Shown piece after piece: positions 1 through 7,067 of a DNA stretch of 25,302 nucleotides. Position numbers and translations under genes: made by a program. This DNA comes from JAPLKX01 sp035530195 (lineage in GTDB: Bacteria > Hydrogenedentota > Hydrogenedentia > Hydrogenedentales > SLHB01). The notes under the pieces were generated by a model, which was not told the origin of the DNA, ran no database searches, and saw nothing but the letters and a program-made list of their open reading frames with translations. The stretch covers positions 1 through 25,302 of the forward strand of contig DATKVG010000118.1 of the NCBI GenBank assembly GCA_035530195.1, given 5' to 3'. Every line of letters starts with the position of its first letter. Positions within the stretch are counted from its first letter, which is position 1.

Positions 1-406
1 ACTCGCCGCCGCTGTCTCCCAGTTGGTACGTCGGATTATCGCTGCCCGAGTCGTTGCCGTCGGAGGGACAATACAGCACGTTCGGGTCCGTCAAGTACTC
101 GGGGTAGATTTGGTCCGACTTCATCGCAAACGTGAACTGGCTAATTACGGCGGAACAATTCGTGGTGGGTGCGGCGCCCGCGGCCGTCCAGGGGGCGTTA
201 CCTTGCATCCGCGGCCATTTCATGCCTTTGGACTCATTGCAGTACATCTTCCCGACGAGCCCCATCTGTTTCAGGTTGTTTGCGCAACTCGACCGCCGCG
301 CCGCTTCCCGCGCCCGCGCTAGCGCCGGAAGCAGGATCGCCGCCAGAATGCCTATGATGGCGATGACCACCAAAAGTTCGATAAGTGTAAACCCGCGCTT
401 CCTCAT
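1..406 (-). CDS. Type IV prepilin-like protein with N-terminal methylation motif (3' end beyond window)
   Basis: The minus strand reads open from an ATG at 406 to the window edge (135 codons visible). The protein starts MRKRGFTLIELLVVIAIIGI, a textbook prepilin signal: positive leader, cleavage after Gly5, Phe/Thr at mature +1/+2, Glu at +5, then a hydrophobic helix. It is followed by a charged ARAREAARRSSCANNLKQ stretch and a Cys-Pro-Ser-Asp-Gly segment, typical of the DUF1559/H-X9-DG pseudopilin group. Such proteins are membrane-inserted, cleaved by PilD-type peptidase and built into type II secretion- or pilus-like structures. An AGGAG lies about 8 nt upstream of the ATG. The gene is truncated only by the window, so its C-terminal domain cannot be judged. 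Seen: start and motif. Inferred: the exact system it serves. Confidence 0.88.
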   Translation of the reverse strand, partial: MRKRGFTLIELLVVIAIIGILAAILLPALARAREAARRSSCANNLKQMGLVGKMYCNESKGMKWPRMQGNAPWTAAGAAPTTNCSAVISQFTFAMKSDQIYPEYLTDPNVLYCPSDGNDSGSDNPTYQLGDSGGE

Positions 407-748
407 AATGTCTTTCTCCTCTGATGTGTAAGAAAACCCTTAACCTTTGGTGTTCCGTATGGTGTGTACAATGCTCATGGCGCGCCCCGCTCACCTCCTC
501 TTCCCCAGTTTCAAACACAATGCCCTATACCATTTTTCATTATGTTCCAGCCCCCAAGAAACGTCAACAGAAATCTGCGGCGAAAATCCAGAAACCCCAT
601 GATCTTGTCCGACTTGAGCCGGGTAATAAACGGACATAACAGCCTCCCCGCAAAGGCTTTATCAAAAACAGCCAGACAACAGAAAATGACTGCCGTTTTT
701 AATCCGTCTTTCTTCGCCTACGTTCTTTCTTCGCAGAAAGAAAGTAGC
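407..748. other. Intergenic region between the prepilin gene and rnpB
   Basis: No supported gene. The stretch holds the ribosome-binding site of the prepilin gene (minus strand, next to 406) and, just past the rnpB 3' end, a 7-bp hairpin at 725-744 (CTTTCTT/AAGAAAG arms, 6-nt loop) without a following U tract. That hairpin could be a weak terminator for rnpB. Short open frames here overlap on both strands and have no recognisable content. Confidence 0.5.
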
Positions 749-1173
749 GAGCAGGCCTGTAAGCCGAGTTCTGTCTAGGCGCGCGTCCCTACCGGGACGC
801 GTTTGCGTTCCTTGCGGAACGCAGCGCGCCCTTGCGGAACGGAGGCCCGAGACGGCCATTCGTCTGCGACGCACGTCACCGTACGCCTCTAGCTTCCAAC
901 CCGGGAGCGGAGCGGGCCACTCCATAGCTCCCCTATTAGGAATTGCTCCGGGCGGGGTTTAGCCAGCCGGGCTGTCTCCAGCCCGCTGGTGCGCTCTTAC
1001 CGCACCTTTTCACCCTTGCCGTCGTCGCGCGTCTCCGCGCGCCGCTTAGGCGGTGTCGTTTCTGTGCCACTTTCCGTCGGGTCGCCCCGCCTTCGCGTTA
1101 CGAAGCGCCCTGCCCTGTGGAGCTCGGACTTTCCTCGTCGGGCTTCAGCCCGCCGCGGCCGTCCGGCCTGCTC
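749..1173 (-). ncRNA. rnpB: RNase P RNA, bacterial class A
   Basis: This is the catalytic RNA of ribonuclease P, which removes 5' leaders from tRNA precursors. Read on the minus strand, the conserved blocks appear in order: GAGGAAAGTCCGAGCTCC near the 5' end, AGGGTGAAAAGGTGCGGTAA in the middle (the P10-P12 region) and GACAGAACTCGGCTTAC at the 3' end. The ends pair as P1: GAGCAGGCC at 1173-1165 with GGCCTGCTC at 757-749. The 425-nt length is within the usual class A range, slightly long. Open frames across this stretch on both strands are spurious. A matching promoter lies immediately upstream (1181-1209). Boundaries are set from P1 and may be off by a few bases. Confidence 0.96.
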
Positions 1174-1180
1174 AAAATTC

Positions 1181-1209
1181 ATTGTAGCATTCGTAGCCGC
1201 CAGCGTCCA
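1181..1209 (-). promoter_or_regulatory. Sigma-70-type promoter of rnpB
   Basis: On the minus strand TGGACG (1209-1204, 4 of 6 matches to the -35 consensus) is followed after 17 nt by TACAAT (1186-1181, 5 of 6 matches to -10). Transcription would start about 7 nt further on, at or next to the P1 end at 1173. This agrees with the independently set 5' end of the RNA. Confidence 0.7.
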
Positions 1210-1358
1210 GCCCGCGCCTACACTATCCTTACCTATAGCATTTTTTGGAGATTAGTTGACTTTTGGGCGGGTGCAGGCTTATTTTAAGCACGATCTTGGG
1301 AAGGCGTTACCGAAGTGGCAATCCCGCCGATTGCGCGGGTCGAGGCTCGAGGCTCTGG

Positions 1359-2852
1359 ATGATCAATGTAGGCTTCATCGGGTGCGGTCGCATTGCCGAC
1401 CTCCACTATCTCGGCTACAAGAACAACCCTCATGCACGCGTTCTTGCCGTCTGCGACTCCGATCCCGAGCGCGCCGAGGCTCGCCGCGCTGCCTGGGGCG
1501 CCGAACGCGCCTACACCGACTACCGCGAGATGCTGCGCCACCCCGACGTCGATGCGGTCGAAATCTTGACACCTTTTGACACCCACGAACAGGTGGTGAT
1601 CGACGCGGTCCGGGCCGAGAAACATGTCGCCGTGCAGAAACCGATGGCCGCCAGCCTTCGCAGCGCCGACCGGATGGTGGCCGCGGCCTCGCAAGTCGGC
1701 GTCATTTTCAAAGTTACCGAGTGTTACGTGACGTACCCGCCGATCGTGCTGGCGCGGTCGATCATCGATGCCGGAGAGATAGGCGAACCCGCGGGGATCC
1801 GCATCAAGTACATTTGCAGCCCGCATGGCGGCTGGGACGTGCCCGCCTCCACCTACGCCCACCAACTCAAAAAAGCCGCCGAAGGGTACGGCATGGAAAC
1901 GTTCGACCACGGCCACCACGAATGGGCGACGGCGTGGTACCTGCTTGGCGAGGTCGAGCGCGTATCGGCGTGGATCGACTCGGTCGACGGGCTGATTGAC
2001 TGCCCCGCGGCCATCATGTGGAAATACAGGGACGGCAAGCGGTACGGCATCTGCGATTTCGTTTACGCGTCGCAGATGAGAATCCCGACCGAGTACTACT
2101 CGAACGACGAGTGGTACGAGGTCAACGGCGCCAACGGGATACTGCTCATAAACCGCGGCACCGGCCACATCCACGAAGGCCCCGCCGTCAGCGTGTACAA
2201 CGGCAAGACATGGAGGCACATCGGTAACGTCCCGTCGGACTGGTCGGAAGGCTTCATCGGCTCGACCCGCAACTTCATTGGCGCCATTATGGGCCACGAA
2301 AAACCCCTTCTAACAGGCGAACAGGGCCGTGAGATCCTCCGGTTTTCGCTGGCGATCGGGCGTTCGGCGGCGTTGCGCCGCGAAGTGTACGTCGACGAAC
2401 TCGACGCCCGATTCCCCGCGCTCTTTTCCTGGGCGCGCCGGTACAGGGAACGCAAAGACGTCGTTGTCGGCCACCGTCGCCGGTCCTTGCTCAAGCCGTG
2501 GGGCGACGTCTCGAGATATGCGACCCTCGCCGCATCGCTCACCGAACAGCTCGGCGACCGGTTCGACACCGAACAGGCCCGATACTGGAACTGTACCCTC
2601 GGATTGCACCTGCTGCCTGAAGGCAGCGCCGCCGAAGAAAAATTCGCCATGAGGATCGCCGAAGGCAAATTGACCATCACCCGCGGCGAATTGCCCGAAG
2701 ACGCCGCACTGACGCTCCGGATGTCGGCCGGCACGTGGGCCGCCATCCTGATGGGCAAGAAAAAGCTCGAAACCGCCGTGCTCACGGGGCAAATCAAGTA
2801 CGAAGGGATGGCCCAGGAAGGTCTAAAACTCCGCAGCGCATTCAAGATCTAG
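1359..2852 (+). CDS. Gfo/Idh/MocA-family oxidoreductase fused to a C-terminal SCP2-like domain
   Basis: 497 aa. Residues 1-120 form an NAD(P)-binding Rossmann fold (GFIGCGRIADLH at 5-16, acidic D33 ending strand 2). The family's EKP catalytic lysine motif is present as QKP (K94). A C-terminal substrate domain follows, with the DHGHHEW segment at 183-189 as the likely catalytic-His region. From about residue 385 to 497 the protein does not look like this family. It resembles an SCP2 sterol-carrier domain: amphipathic helices, then FAMRIAEGKLTI, DAALTLRMSAGTWAAILMG and a GQIKYEGM strand. The start at 1359 is chosen because the Rossmann strand begins at once (MINVGFIGCG) and GAGG lies 6 nt upstream. 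A start at 1263 would add 32 residues unlike the family. The substrate is unknown (sugar or polyol likely). Expected to be cytoplasmic. Confidence 0.9.
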   Translation: MINVGFIGCGRIADLHYLGYKNNPHARVLAVCDSDPERAEARRAAWGAERAYTDYREMLRHPDVDAVEILTPFDTHEQVVIDAVRAEKHVAVQKPMAASLRSADRMVAAASQVGVIFKVTECYVTYPPIVLARSIIDAGEIGEPAGIRIKYICSPHGGWDVPASTYAHQLKKAAEGYGMETFDHGHHEWATAWYLLGEVERVSAWIDSVDGLIDCPAAIMWKYRDGKRYGICDFVYASQMRIPTEYYSNDEWYEVNGANGILLINRGTGHIHEGPAVSVYNGKTWRHIGNVPSDWSEGFIGSTRNFIGAIMGHEKPLLTGEQGREILRFSLAIGRSAALRREVYVDELDARFPALFSWARRYRERKDVVVGHRRRSLLKPWGDVSRYATLAASLTEQLGDRFDTEQARYWNCTLGLHLLPEGSAAEEKFAMRIAEGKLTITRGELPEDAALTLRMSAGTWAAILMGKKKLETAVLTGQIKYEGMAQEGLKLRSAFKI

Positions 2853-2919
2853 CCAATCCCGCCTCTTAGTACTCCTGTTCATGAATACTGTGACGTGTGG
2901 AAATGGGATGCCCCTCGCA

Positions 2920-2958
2920 GGCCGACTTCGCCGAAGTCGCGCCTTAAGAAAGTCGGCC
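2920..2958. repeat. Palindromic repeat, copy 1 (nested alternative hairpins)
   Basis: CGACTTCG-C-CGAAGTCG is a perfect 8-bp palindrome at 2923-2939. The arm GGCCGACTT (2920-2928) can instead pair with AAGTCGGCC (2950-2958), so two mutually exclusive hairpins are possible. It lies 68 nt after the oxidoreductase stop and may act as a transcript end. There is no U tract. Confidence 0.5.
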
Positions 2959-3073
2959 CTCTCCGCGCAGAGCCACGCGATCTTTCCAGCCTGCGATCAC
3001 CAAACCGCCCGAGAATCAAAGCCTTTTCCCCTCATCACGCTTCGCCCAAAACCGCCGCGCCGACCGTTGAGGC

Positions 3074-3090
3074 CGACTTCGGTGAAGTCG
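3074..3090. repeat. Palindromic repeat, copy 2
   Basis: CGACTTC-GGT-GAAGTCG, 7-bp arms, preceded by the same GGC as copy 1. This is the same REP-like motif 150 bp away with a changed loop. Confidence 0.5.
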
Positions 3091-3120
3091 TATTGAGATC
3101 CGCCGGTATCGTTTAACCCT

Positions 3121-3288
3121 ATGAATACAGGGGATTCTTCGGGTGATAGCACAAAACGGCAGGAAATCCAATGGGTGAAGCGAAAAAAGCCGCGTTGCGA
3201 GTCGATGGTGGCCATCCCCCGGCGACTGTTCGAGGCTATTCTTCAGCGCATCCAGCAACTTGGCCCGCTCATGCCCGCACCGACATGA
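3121..3288 (+). CDS. Possible small hypothetical protein (55 aa)
   Basis: An ATG-to-TGA frame of 56 codons encodes a basic peptide with a short helix-like segment (MVAIPRRLFEAILQRIQQL). There is no clear Shine-Dalgarno sequence and no recognised family. It lies in a repeat-containing gap upstream of the peroxidase gene. It could be a chance frame or a gene remnant. It is kept only because its codon pattern resembles that of neighbouring genes. Confidence 0.18.
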   Translation: MNTGDSSGDSTKRQEIQWVKRKKPRCESMVAIPRRLFEAILQRIQQLGPLMPAPT

Positions 3289-3417
3289 CCACGGCAGTGT
3301 TTGCAGGAATGGAAATGACTCAAATTGTGTTCCCATAATAGTCGATAGTCTGCCCATGGTGATCCCCGGTAAGTCCATATGGGAAATGTCGGCTAACCAC
3401 AAAGGGAGGAGAACCTT

Positions 3418-4650
3418 ATGGAGGCAAGAACAATCACGGCAGGGCGTTACGGTGGAGTTCTGTTCACCTGTACGGCACTGCTGGTCACGGCGGCGCTACT
3501 GGGGTGTCCAGTAAACAAAGCGATGCCAGTGCTGGCGAACACTGCACTCACACCACTGGAGCAACTGGGCAAGAACCTGTTTTTTGAAATGAACCTGTCG
3601 ATCCCGCCCGGGATGTCGTGCGCCGCGTGCCACGCACCGGAGGTGGGCTTTACGGGCCCCGACTCTGACATCAACGCGACGCAGGCCATTTACCCCGGGG
3701 TGGTGCACACCCGCGCCGGCAATCGCAAACCACCCACGGCGGCCTACGGCGGGGACAGTCCGGTGCTGTATTTCGACGAGGCGGAAGAGCTGTGGATCGG
3801 CGGGATGTTCTGGGACGGCCGCGCCACAGGCTGGACGCTGGGCGACCCGCTGGCCGAGCAGGCCCTTGGACCATTCCTCAACGACCTCGAGCAGAACACG
3901 CCCCAGGCGCGGCTGGTCGTGAAGCGTGTATCCAAGTCGGATTACGCCGACCTGTTCGAGGAGGTCTGGGGACCGGGCTCGCTGGACTATGTGAAGGACG
4001 TGGCCGGGTCATACGAGCGTATCGGGTTGTCCATTGCCGCGTACGAGCGCTCAGCGGAGATCAATCTCTTCAGCTCCAAGTACGACCACTATCTGCGCGG
4101 TGAGGCGGAACTGACGGCGCAGGAAGCGTTGGGACTGGAACTGTTCGAGGGTGCGGCCATGTGTTCGGCCTGCCACTTTAGCGAACCGGGACCGAGTGGG
4201 GAGCCACCGCTGTTTACCGACTTCACATTCGATAATCTCGGCGTGCCCAAGAATCCCGACAATCCCTTTTACGATATGCCCCGCTACTGGAATCCGGCCG
4301 GCGCGGACTGGGTGGATCTGGGTCTGGGCGGTTTCCTGATGGGGGCCGGGTACGAGCCGGGCGTGTACGAGCCGGAACTGGGCAAGGTGAAGGTGCCGAC
4401 GCTACGCAACGTGGACCTGCGGCCGTCCGAGGACTTCGTGAAGGCTTACACGCATAATGGATTCTTCAAGTCGCTCAAGGATGTTGTCCATTTCTACAAC
4501 ACGCGCGACGTCGAGCCCTGGCCGGCACCCGAGGTGCCCGTCAACGTGAACAGCGACGAGTTGGGTGACCTGGGGCTGACCGACACGGAAGAGGACGCCA
4601 TCGTAGCATTCATGAAGACATTATCGGACGGTTGGTCGCCATCGCCCTGA
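3418..4650 (+). CDS. Di-haem cytochrome c peroxidase / MauG-family lipoprotein
   Basis: 410 aa. The N terminus carries a hydrophobic stretch ending in a lipobox-like LLGC (27-30), so a periplasm-facing lipoprotein is likely. Two c-type haem motifs are present: CAACH (68-72) and CSACH (249-253). Between them lies the aromatic FWDGRA segment (131-136). After the second haem come KVPTLRN (325-331) and the family tail YTHNGFFKSLKDVVHFYN (344-361). Family members reduce H2O2 with electrons from small cytochromes or, like MauG, oxidise protein or other substrates. The sequence does not decide between these. The start is supported by GGAGGAG 8 nt upstream. The gene stands alone between repeat-rich gaps. 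Confidence 0.93.
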   Translation: MEARTITAGRYGGVLFTCTALLVTAALLGCPVNKAMPVLANTALTPLEQLGKNLFFEMNLSIPPGMSCAACHAPEVGFTGPDSDINATQAIYPGVVHTRAGNRKPPTAAYGGDSPVLYFDEAEELWIGGMFWDGRATGWTLGDPLAEQALGPFLNDLEQNTPQARLVVKRVSKSDYADLFEEVWGPGSLDYVKDVAGSYERIGLSIAAYERSAEINLFSSKYDHYLRGEAELTAQEALGLELFEGAAMCSACHFSEPGPSGEPPLFTDFTFDNLGVPKNPDNPFYDMPRYWNPAGADWVDLGLGGFLMGAGYEPGVYEPELGKVKVPTLRNVDLRPSEDFVKAYTHNGFFKSLKDVVHFYNTRDVEPWPAPEVPVNVNSDELGDLGLTDTEEDAIVAFMKTLSDGWSPSP

Positions 4651-4698
4651 AAACGGACTTTCACAGTGGAGCGCCGGGGCCGCCGGTGTGGGGCCCGA

Positions 4699-4899
4699 TT
4701 ACTTTTCGTGAATAACGATTGCGTCGGCCCGTGGCACCATTCCGTCCACGGTCACTCCGTCTCTGTAAACGACCTGCCCGACTTCGGCGCGTTCCGCGCG
4801 CCAGATGCACAGGTGGAATTGGTCGGGCTGGCCGTCTTTGACGACCACAAGGAACGTGTACGCCCCCTACCCCGCAATGGTGCCGGGATTGGATAGGGA
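4699..4899 (-). pseudogene. Relic of a surface/secreted protein C-terminal domain
   Basis: On the minus strand, reading from about 4899 to the TAA at 4699-4701, the frame gives PGTIAG, an in-frame TAG (4867-4869), then GAYTFLVVVKDG, FHLCIWRAE, VVYRDG and a final AIVIHEK. This follows the ending common in large bacterial extracellular repeat proteins (GTINGxGxYxFxLxxxDG, then FRIKIWD, VVYDN, GGSIVIHK), recalled from general knowledge of that family. No start codon or upstream body remains, so it appears to be the decayed 3' tail of a lost gene. It lies in the 395-nt gap 4651-5045, in which nothing else was recognised. Confidence 0.45.
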
Positions 4900-5045
4900 G
4901 TTTCTACACTTGAATGGATTGTCGCTTAGTACATCGCAACGCAATAAGGGTTACATTTCAAGCCGGAACGTCCCGCAAGCGAAGGCCAATTAGCGATTCA
5001 GCAGCCCTGTATGGGACTGTCTGCTTGATTTGTGTTGAGGTGTAC

Positions 5046-6053
5046 TTAGCTGGTCAGCCCGACGCAGGCGTCGTAGGCCATCTCCGGCGTCACCCGACCT
5101 AACCGTTCCGCTGCCGTCAACTCCGGGTCATCCACATAAAGGACCTCGCTGGGGCGCCGATACGGGGCGTGTTTGCGCGGGTCGGTTCCGCCGAACACGG
5201 CCACCACGGGCGTGCCCATCGTTGCGGCGACATGCATCGGCCCGGTATCCCCCCCGAAATAGAGATCCGCACGATGGATAAGCCAAGCGTAATGCTTGAG
5301 GTCGGGCGTCTCGGGCGCGACCGACGGGTGGCGCCGCGACCGGTTCAGCACCTCTTCGACAAGGTCAAACTGGCCCGGCCCCCACGTCAGCATCACCTCA
5401 AACCGGCCGTCCGCAAGCAGCAAATCCGACAGTTGTGCGTAACTTTCCACAGGCCACTGTTTCTCCGGCCGGTCCACCGGCACGTGCATCGCCACCACTT
5501 TCTTCCCGCCGTCGAACATGCCGTCGTAGAAATCGTTAATCTCGTCCTGGACCTCGTAGGGGACGTAGACCATGGCCTCCAGCGAGGTGCGGTTCGGGCA
5601 CAAGGCGTCGCACAAAAGAAGGTTTTCCTCGACCCGGTTCAGATCCGGCGAAGGCAGGCGAACCTTGTGGTTCGTGAACACGTAACTCAGTTCCTGGGCG
5701 CGGGGCCGGTCATACCCGTACCGGTCCGGCGCGCCCGAGAAGGCGCAGATCAGGCCGGTTTTAAAGATGCCGTGGAAATCCAGCACAATGTCATACCGGT
5801 TTGCCCGCACCCGCCTGCAAAATCCGAGAAACTCTTTTGCGGCGGCCCATTTTTCCGGCGGCCGTTCGAATACAAGGGCCTGGTCCAGGCAGGGGTGGTC
5901 CTGGATCAACGCGGCGGACTTTTTCTCGACGGCCCAATCGAGTTGGGCGTTGGGGAACGTATCGCGCAGCGTGTGCAGAACCGAAAGGACGCGGGCCACG
6001 TCGCCGATAGCGCTGAGGCGGACGATCAGGATCCGGGGCAGTCCGTTTTTCAT
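5046..6053 (-). CDS. Glycosyltransferase family 9 (ADP-heptose:LPS heptosyltransferase-like)
   Basis: 335 aa, the usual size for WaaC/WaaF-type enzymes, which add heptose from ADP-heptose to the LPS inner core at the cytoplasmic face. Landmarks: N-terminal ILIVRLSAIGDVARVLSVL (9-26) with the conserved Gly-Asp (D18), DFHG (92-95), the KQWP motif (198-201; the Lys of this motif is functional in the family), and the donor-binding FGGDTGPMHVAA (266-277) followed by FGGTDPRKHAPY (287-298). No good Shine-Dalgarno is visible before the ATG. The start is chosen because the beta strand ILIVRLSAIGD follows it directly. It is a single gene facing left, away from tRNA-Ser. The acceptor sugar cannot be read from sequence. 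Confidence 0.92.
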   Translation of the reverse strand: MKNGLPRILIVRLSAIGDVARVLSVLHTLRDTFPNAQLDWAVEKKSAALIQDHPCLDQALVFERPPEKWAAAKEFLGFCRRVRANRYDIVLDFHGIFKTGLICAFSGAPDRYGYDRPRAQELSYVFTNHKVRLPSPDLNRVEENLLLCDALCPNRTSLEAMVYVPYEVQDEINDFYDGMFDGGKKVVAMHVPVDRPEKQWPVESYAQLSDLLLADGRFEVMLTWGPGQFDLVEEVLNRSRRHPSVAPETPDLKHYAWLIHRADLYFGGDTGPMHVAATMGTPVVAVFGGTDPRKHAPYRRPSEVLYVDDPELTAAERLGRVTPEMAYDACVGLTS

Positions 6054-6142
6054 GCTCGCGTACGCACGCGCAGAATGTCTAACCCCTTACAAGCTGCTGG
6101 CTTGCCACCCTTCCGGCGCTCCCCGAAAGACATAAAAAAGAA

Positions 6143-6208
6143 GCGAAAAACGGGGACTGGCTCGCCTTTTCGGCAGTTTGAAAAGGCGTGCCAGTCCCCG
6201 CTTTTCGC
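6143..6208. repeat. Hairpin repeat, GCGAAAAAC-GGGGACTGG family, copy 1
   Basis: A 66-nt near-perfect inverted repeat. The arms begin GCGAAAAACGGGGACTGGC and end with GCCAGTCCCCGCTTTTCGC, with a CGCCTTTTC/GAAAAGGCG inner stem and a GGCAGTTT loop. It lies in the 325-nt gap between the GT9 gene and tRNA-Ser, where nothing else is recognised. Related copies are at 6531 and 16833. Confidence 0.85.
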
Positions 6209-6378
6209 GGCCTTCGCTCGGTGCCCAATCTTCATCTTTTGCGGGTGAGGCAAAACCTCATGAACAACTGTCCCCCCTTTTCGCGAATGACATTCCGGCA
6301 CTTCTTCGACCCCATAATAAGGTACCATCAGCATGACTCACTATCCTGGCCATGCGCATAACGCATGTTGAAAATAAA

Positions 6379-6469
6379 TGGCGGAGAGGGCGGGATTTGA
6401 ACCCGCGGTACGCTTTAGGCGTACACACGCTTTCCAAGCGTGCTCAATCAACCACTCTGACACCTCTCC
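6379..6469 (-). tRNA. tRNA-Ser (anticodon GGA)
   Basis: The minus strand folds as a class II tRNA. Acceptor 5' GGAGAGG pairs with CCTCTCC. The anticodon loop CTTGGAAAG has GGA at 6435-6433. A long variable arm with GTACGC/GCGTAC pairing follows. The T arm is GCGGGTTCAAATCCCGC, then discriminator G and an encoded CCA (6381-6379). It decodes UCC and UCU. Boundaries come from the acceptor stem. Confidence 0.97.
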
Positions 6470-6530
6470 AAGCCGCGCGCGTACGCGAAAGGAATTATAA
6501 GTTCCACCGTTGTTTATTGTCAATTTCACA

Positions 6531-6597
6531 GCGAAAAACGGGGACTGGCTCGCTTTTTCGGCAGTTTGGAAAAAGCGTGCCTGTCCCCGCTTTTCGC
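6531..6597. repeat. Hairpin repeat, GCGAAAAAC-GGGGACTGG family, copy 2
   Basis: 67 nt. Same outer arms (GCGAAAAACGGGGACTGGC and a GCTTTTCGC end) and the same TTTCGGCAGTTT loop region as the copy at 6143, with changed inner stem bases that keep pairing (CGCTTTTTC/GAAAAAGCG). It lies between tRNA-Ser and the trxA promoter. Confidence 0.85.
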
Positions 6598-6617
6598 GCC
6601 CGCTTTCCGCGGCACCT

Positions 6618-6647
6618 TTGCGCGGCGTCATCCGCGTACCGTATAAT
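6618..6647 (+). promoter_or_regulatory. Sigma-70-type promoter of trxA
   Basis: A perfect TATAAT at 6642-6647, with TTGCGC (4 of 6 to -35) 18 nt upstream at 6618-6623. The 5' leader would be about 25 nt, carrying the TAGGAG ribosome-binding site. Confidence 0.6.
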
Positions 6648-6677
6648 AGAAGCTCGAAACCGGATAGGAGAATCAAC

Positions 6678-6998
6678 ATGAGCGATGCAACTGAACTGAC
6701 AAGCGCTACCTTCGACGCGGCCGTAGGCAGCGGCGTGACGCTGGTCGATTTCTGGGCCGAGTGGTGCGGTCCATGCCGTATGATGGCGCCCGTGCTAAAC
6801 GAACTGGCCGGTCAGTTTGCGGGCAAAGCCGCTATCGCCAAAGTCAATGTCGATAGTGAACCCGATTTGGCAGAAAAATATCGCGTCAGCAGTATCCCCA
6901 CCCTGCTCGTTCTTAAAGATGGGACTGAAGTCAAGCGGTTCGTGGGTGTTACGCCAAAAGCCGAACTCGTCAAAGCCATTGATGCCGCCCTGGCGTGA
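6678..6998 (+). CDS. trxA: Thioredoxin
   Basis: 106 aa, the typical size of bacterial thioredoxin 1. It is a cytoplasmic dithiol reductant for ribonucleotide reductase, methionine sulfoxide reductase and others. The active site WCGPC is intact (C30, C33) within VDFWAEWCGPCRMMAP. D24 of the buried-acid position is present in LVDFWAEW, and the cis-proline is P74 in SSIPTLLVLKDG. The start at 6678 has TAGGAG 7 nt upstream. The longer open frame starting at 6510 would include the hairpin repeat and promoter and is rejected. asd follows 69 nt later in the same direction and may be co-transcribed. Confidence 0.96.
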   Translation: MSDATELTSATFDAAVGSGVTLVDFWAEWCGPCRMMAPVLNELAGQFAGKAAIAKVNVDSEPDLAEKYRVSSIPTLLVLKDGTEVKRFVGVTPKAELVKAIDAALA

Positions 6999-7067
6999 AA
7001 CCGGGTAAATTCTGCCGTAATAAGACCATATACGCAGACCACCTACGCATAAGGAGTTAGTAGCGCC

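Larger units (their letters stand above)
2853..3417. other. Intergenic region with two related palindromes and one doubtful small ORF
   Basis: A 565-nt gap between two rightward genes. It contains two copies of a GGCCGACTTC palindromic repeat (around 2920-2958 and 3072-3090), a doubtful 55-codon ORF (3121-3288) and an 8-bp inverted repeat TTCCCATA/TATGGGAA (3330-3337 and 3378-3385) upstream of the peroxidase gene. The peroxidase RBS is at its end. No other recognisable gene or RNA was found on either strand. Confidence 0.5.

Noticed and set aside
943..1287. Open frames over 662-1287
   Set aside because: They overlap the RNase P RNA gene, whose conserved blocks and P1 pairing explain the sequence.
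3016..3402. 128-codon minus-strand open frame
   Set aside because: No recognisable content. It covers a palindrome and the upstream region of the peroxidase gene, and no ribosome-binding site supports it.
5169..6248. Plus-strand open frame over the GT9 gene
   Set aside because: The minus-strand product has all GT9 motifs. The plus frame is His/Arg-rich noise and runs into the hairpin repeat.
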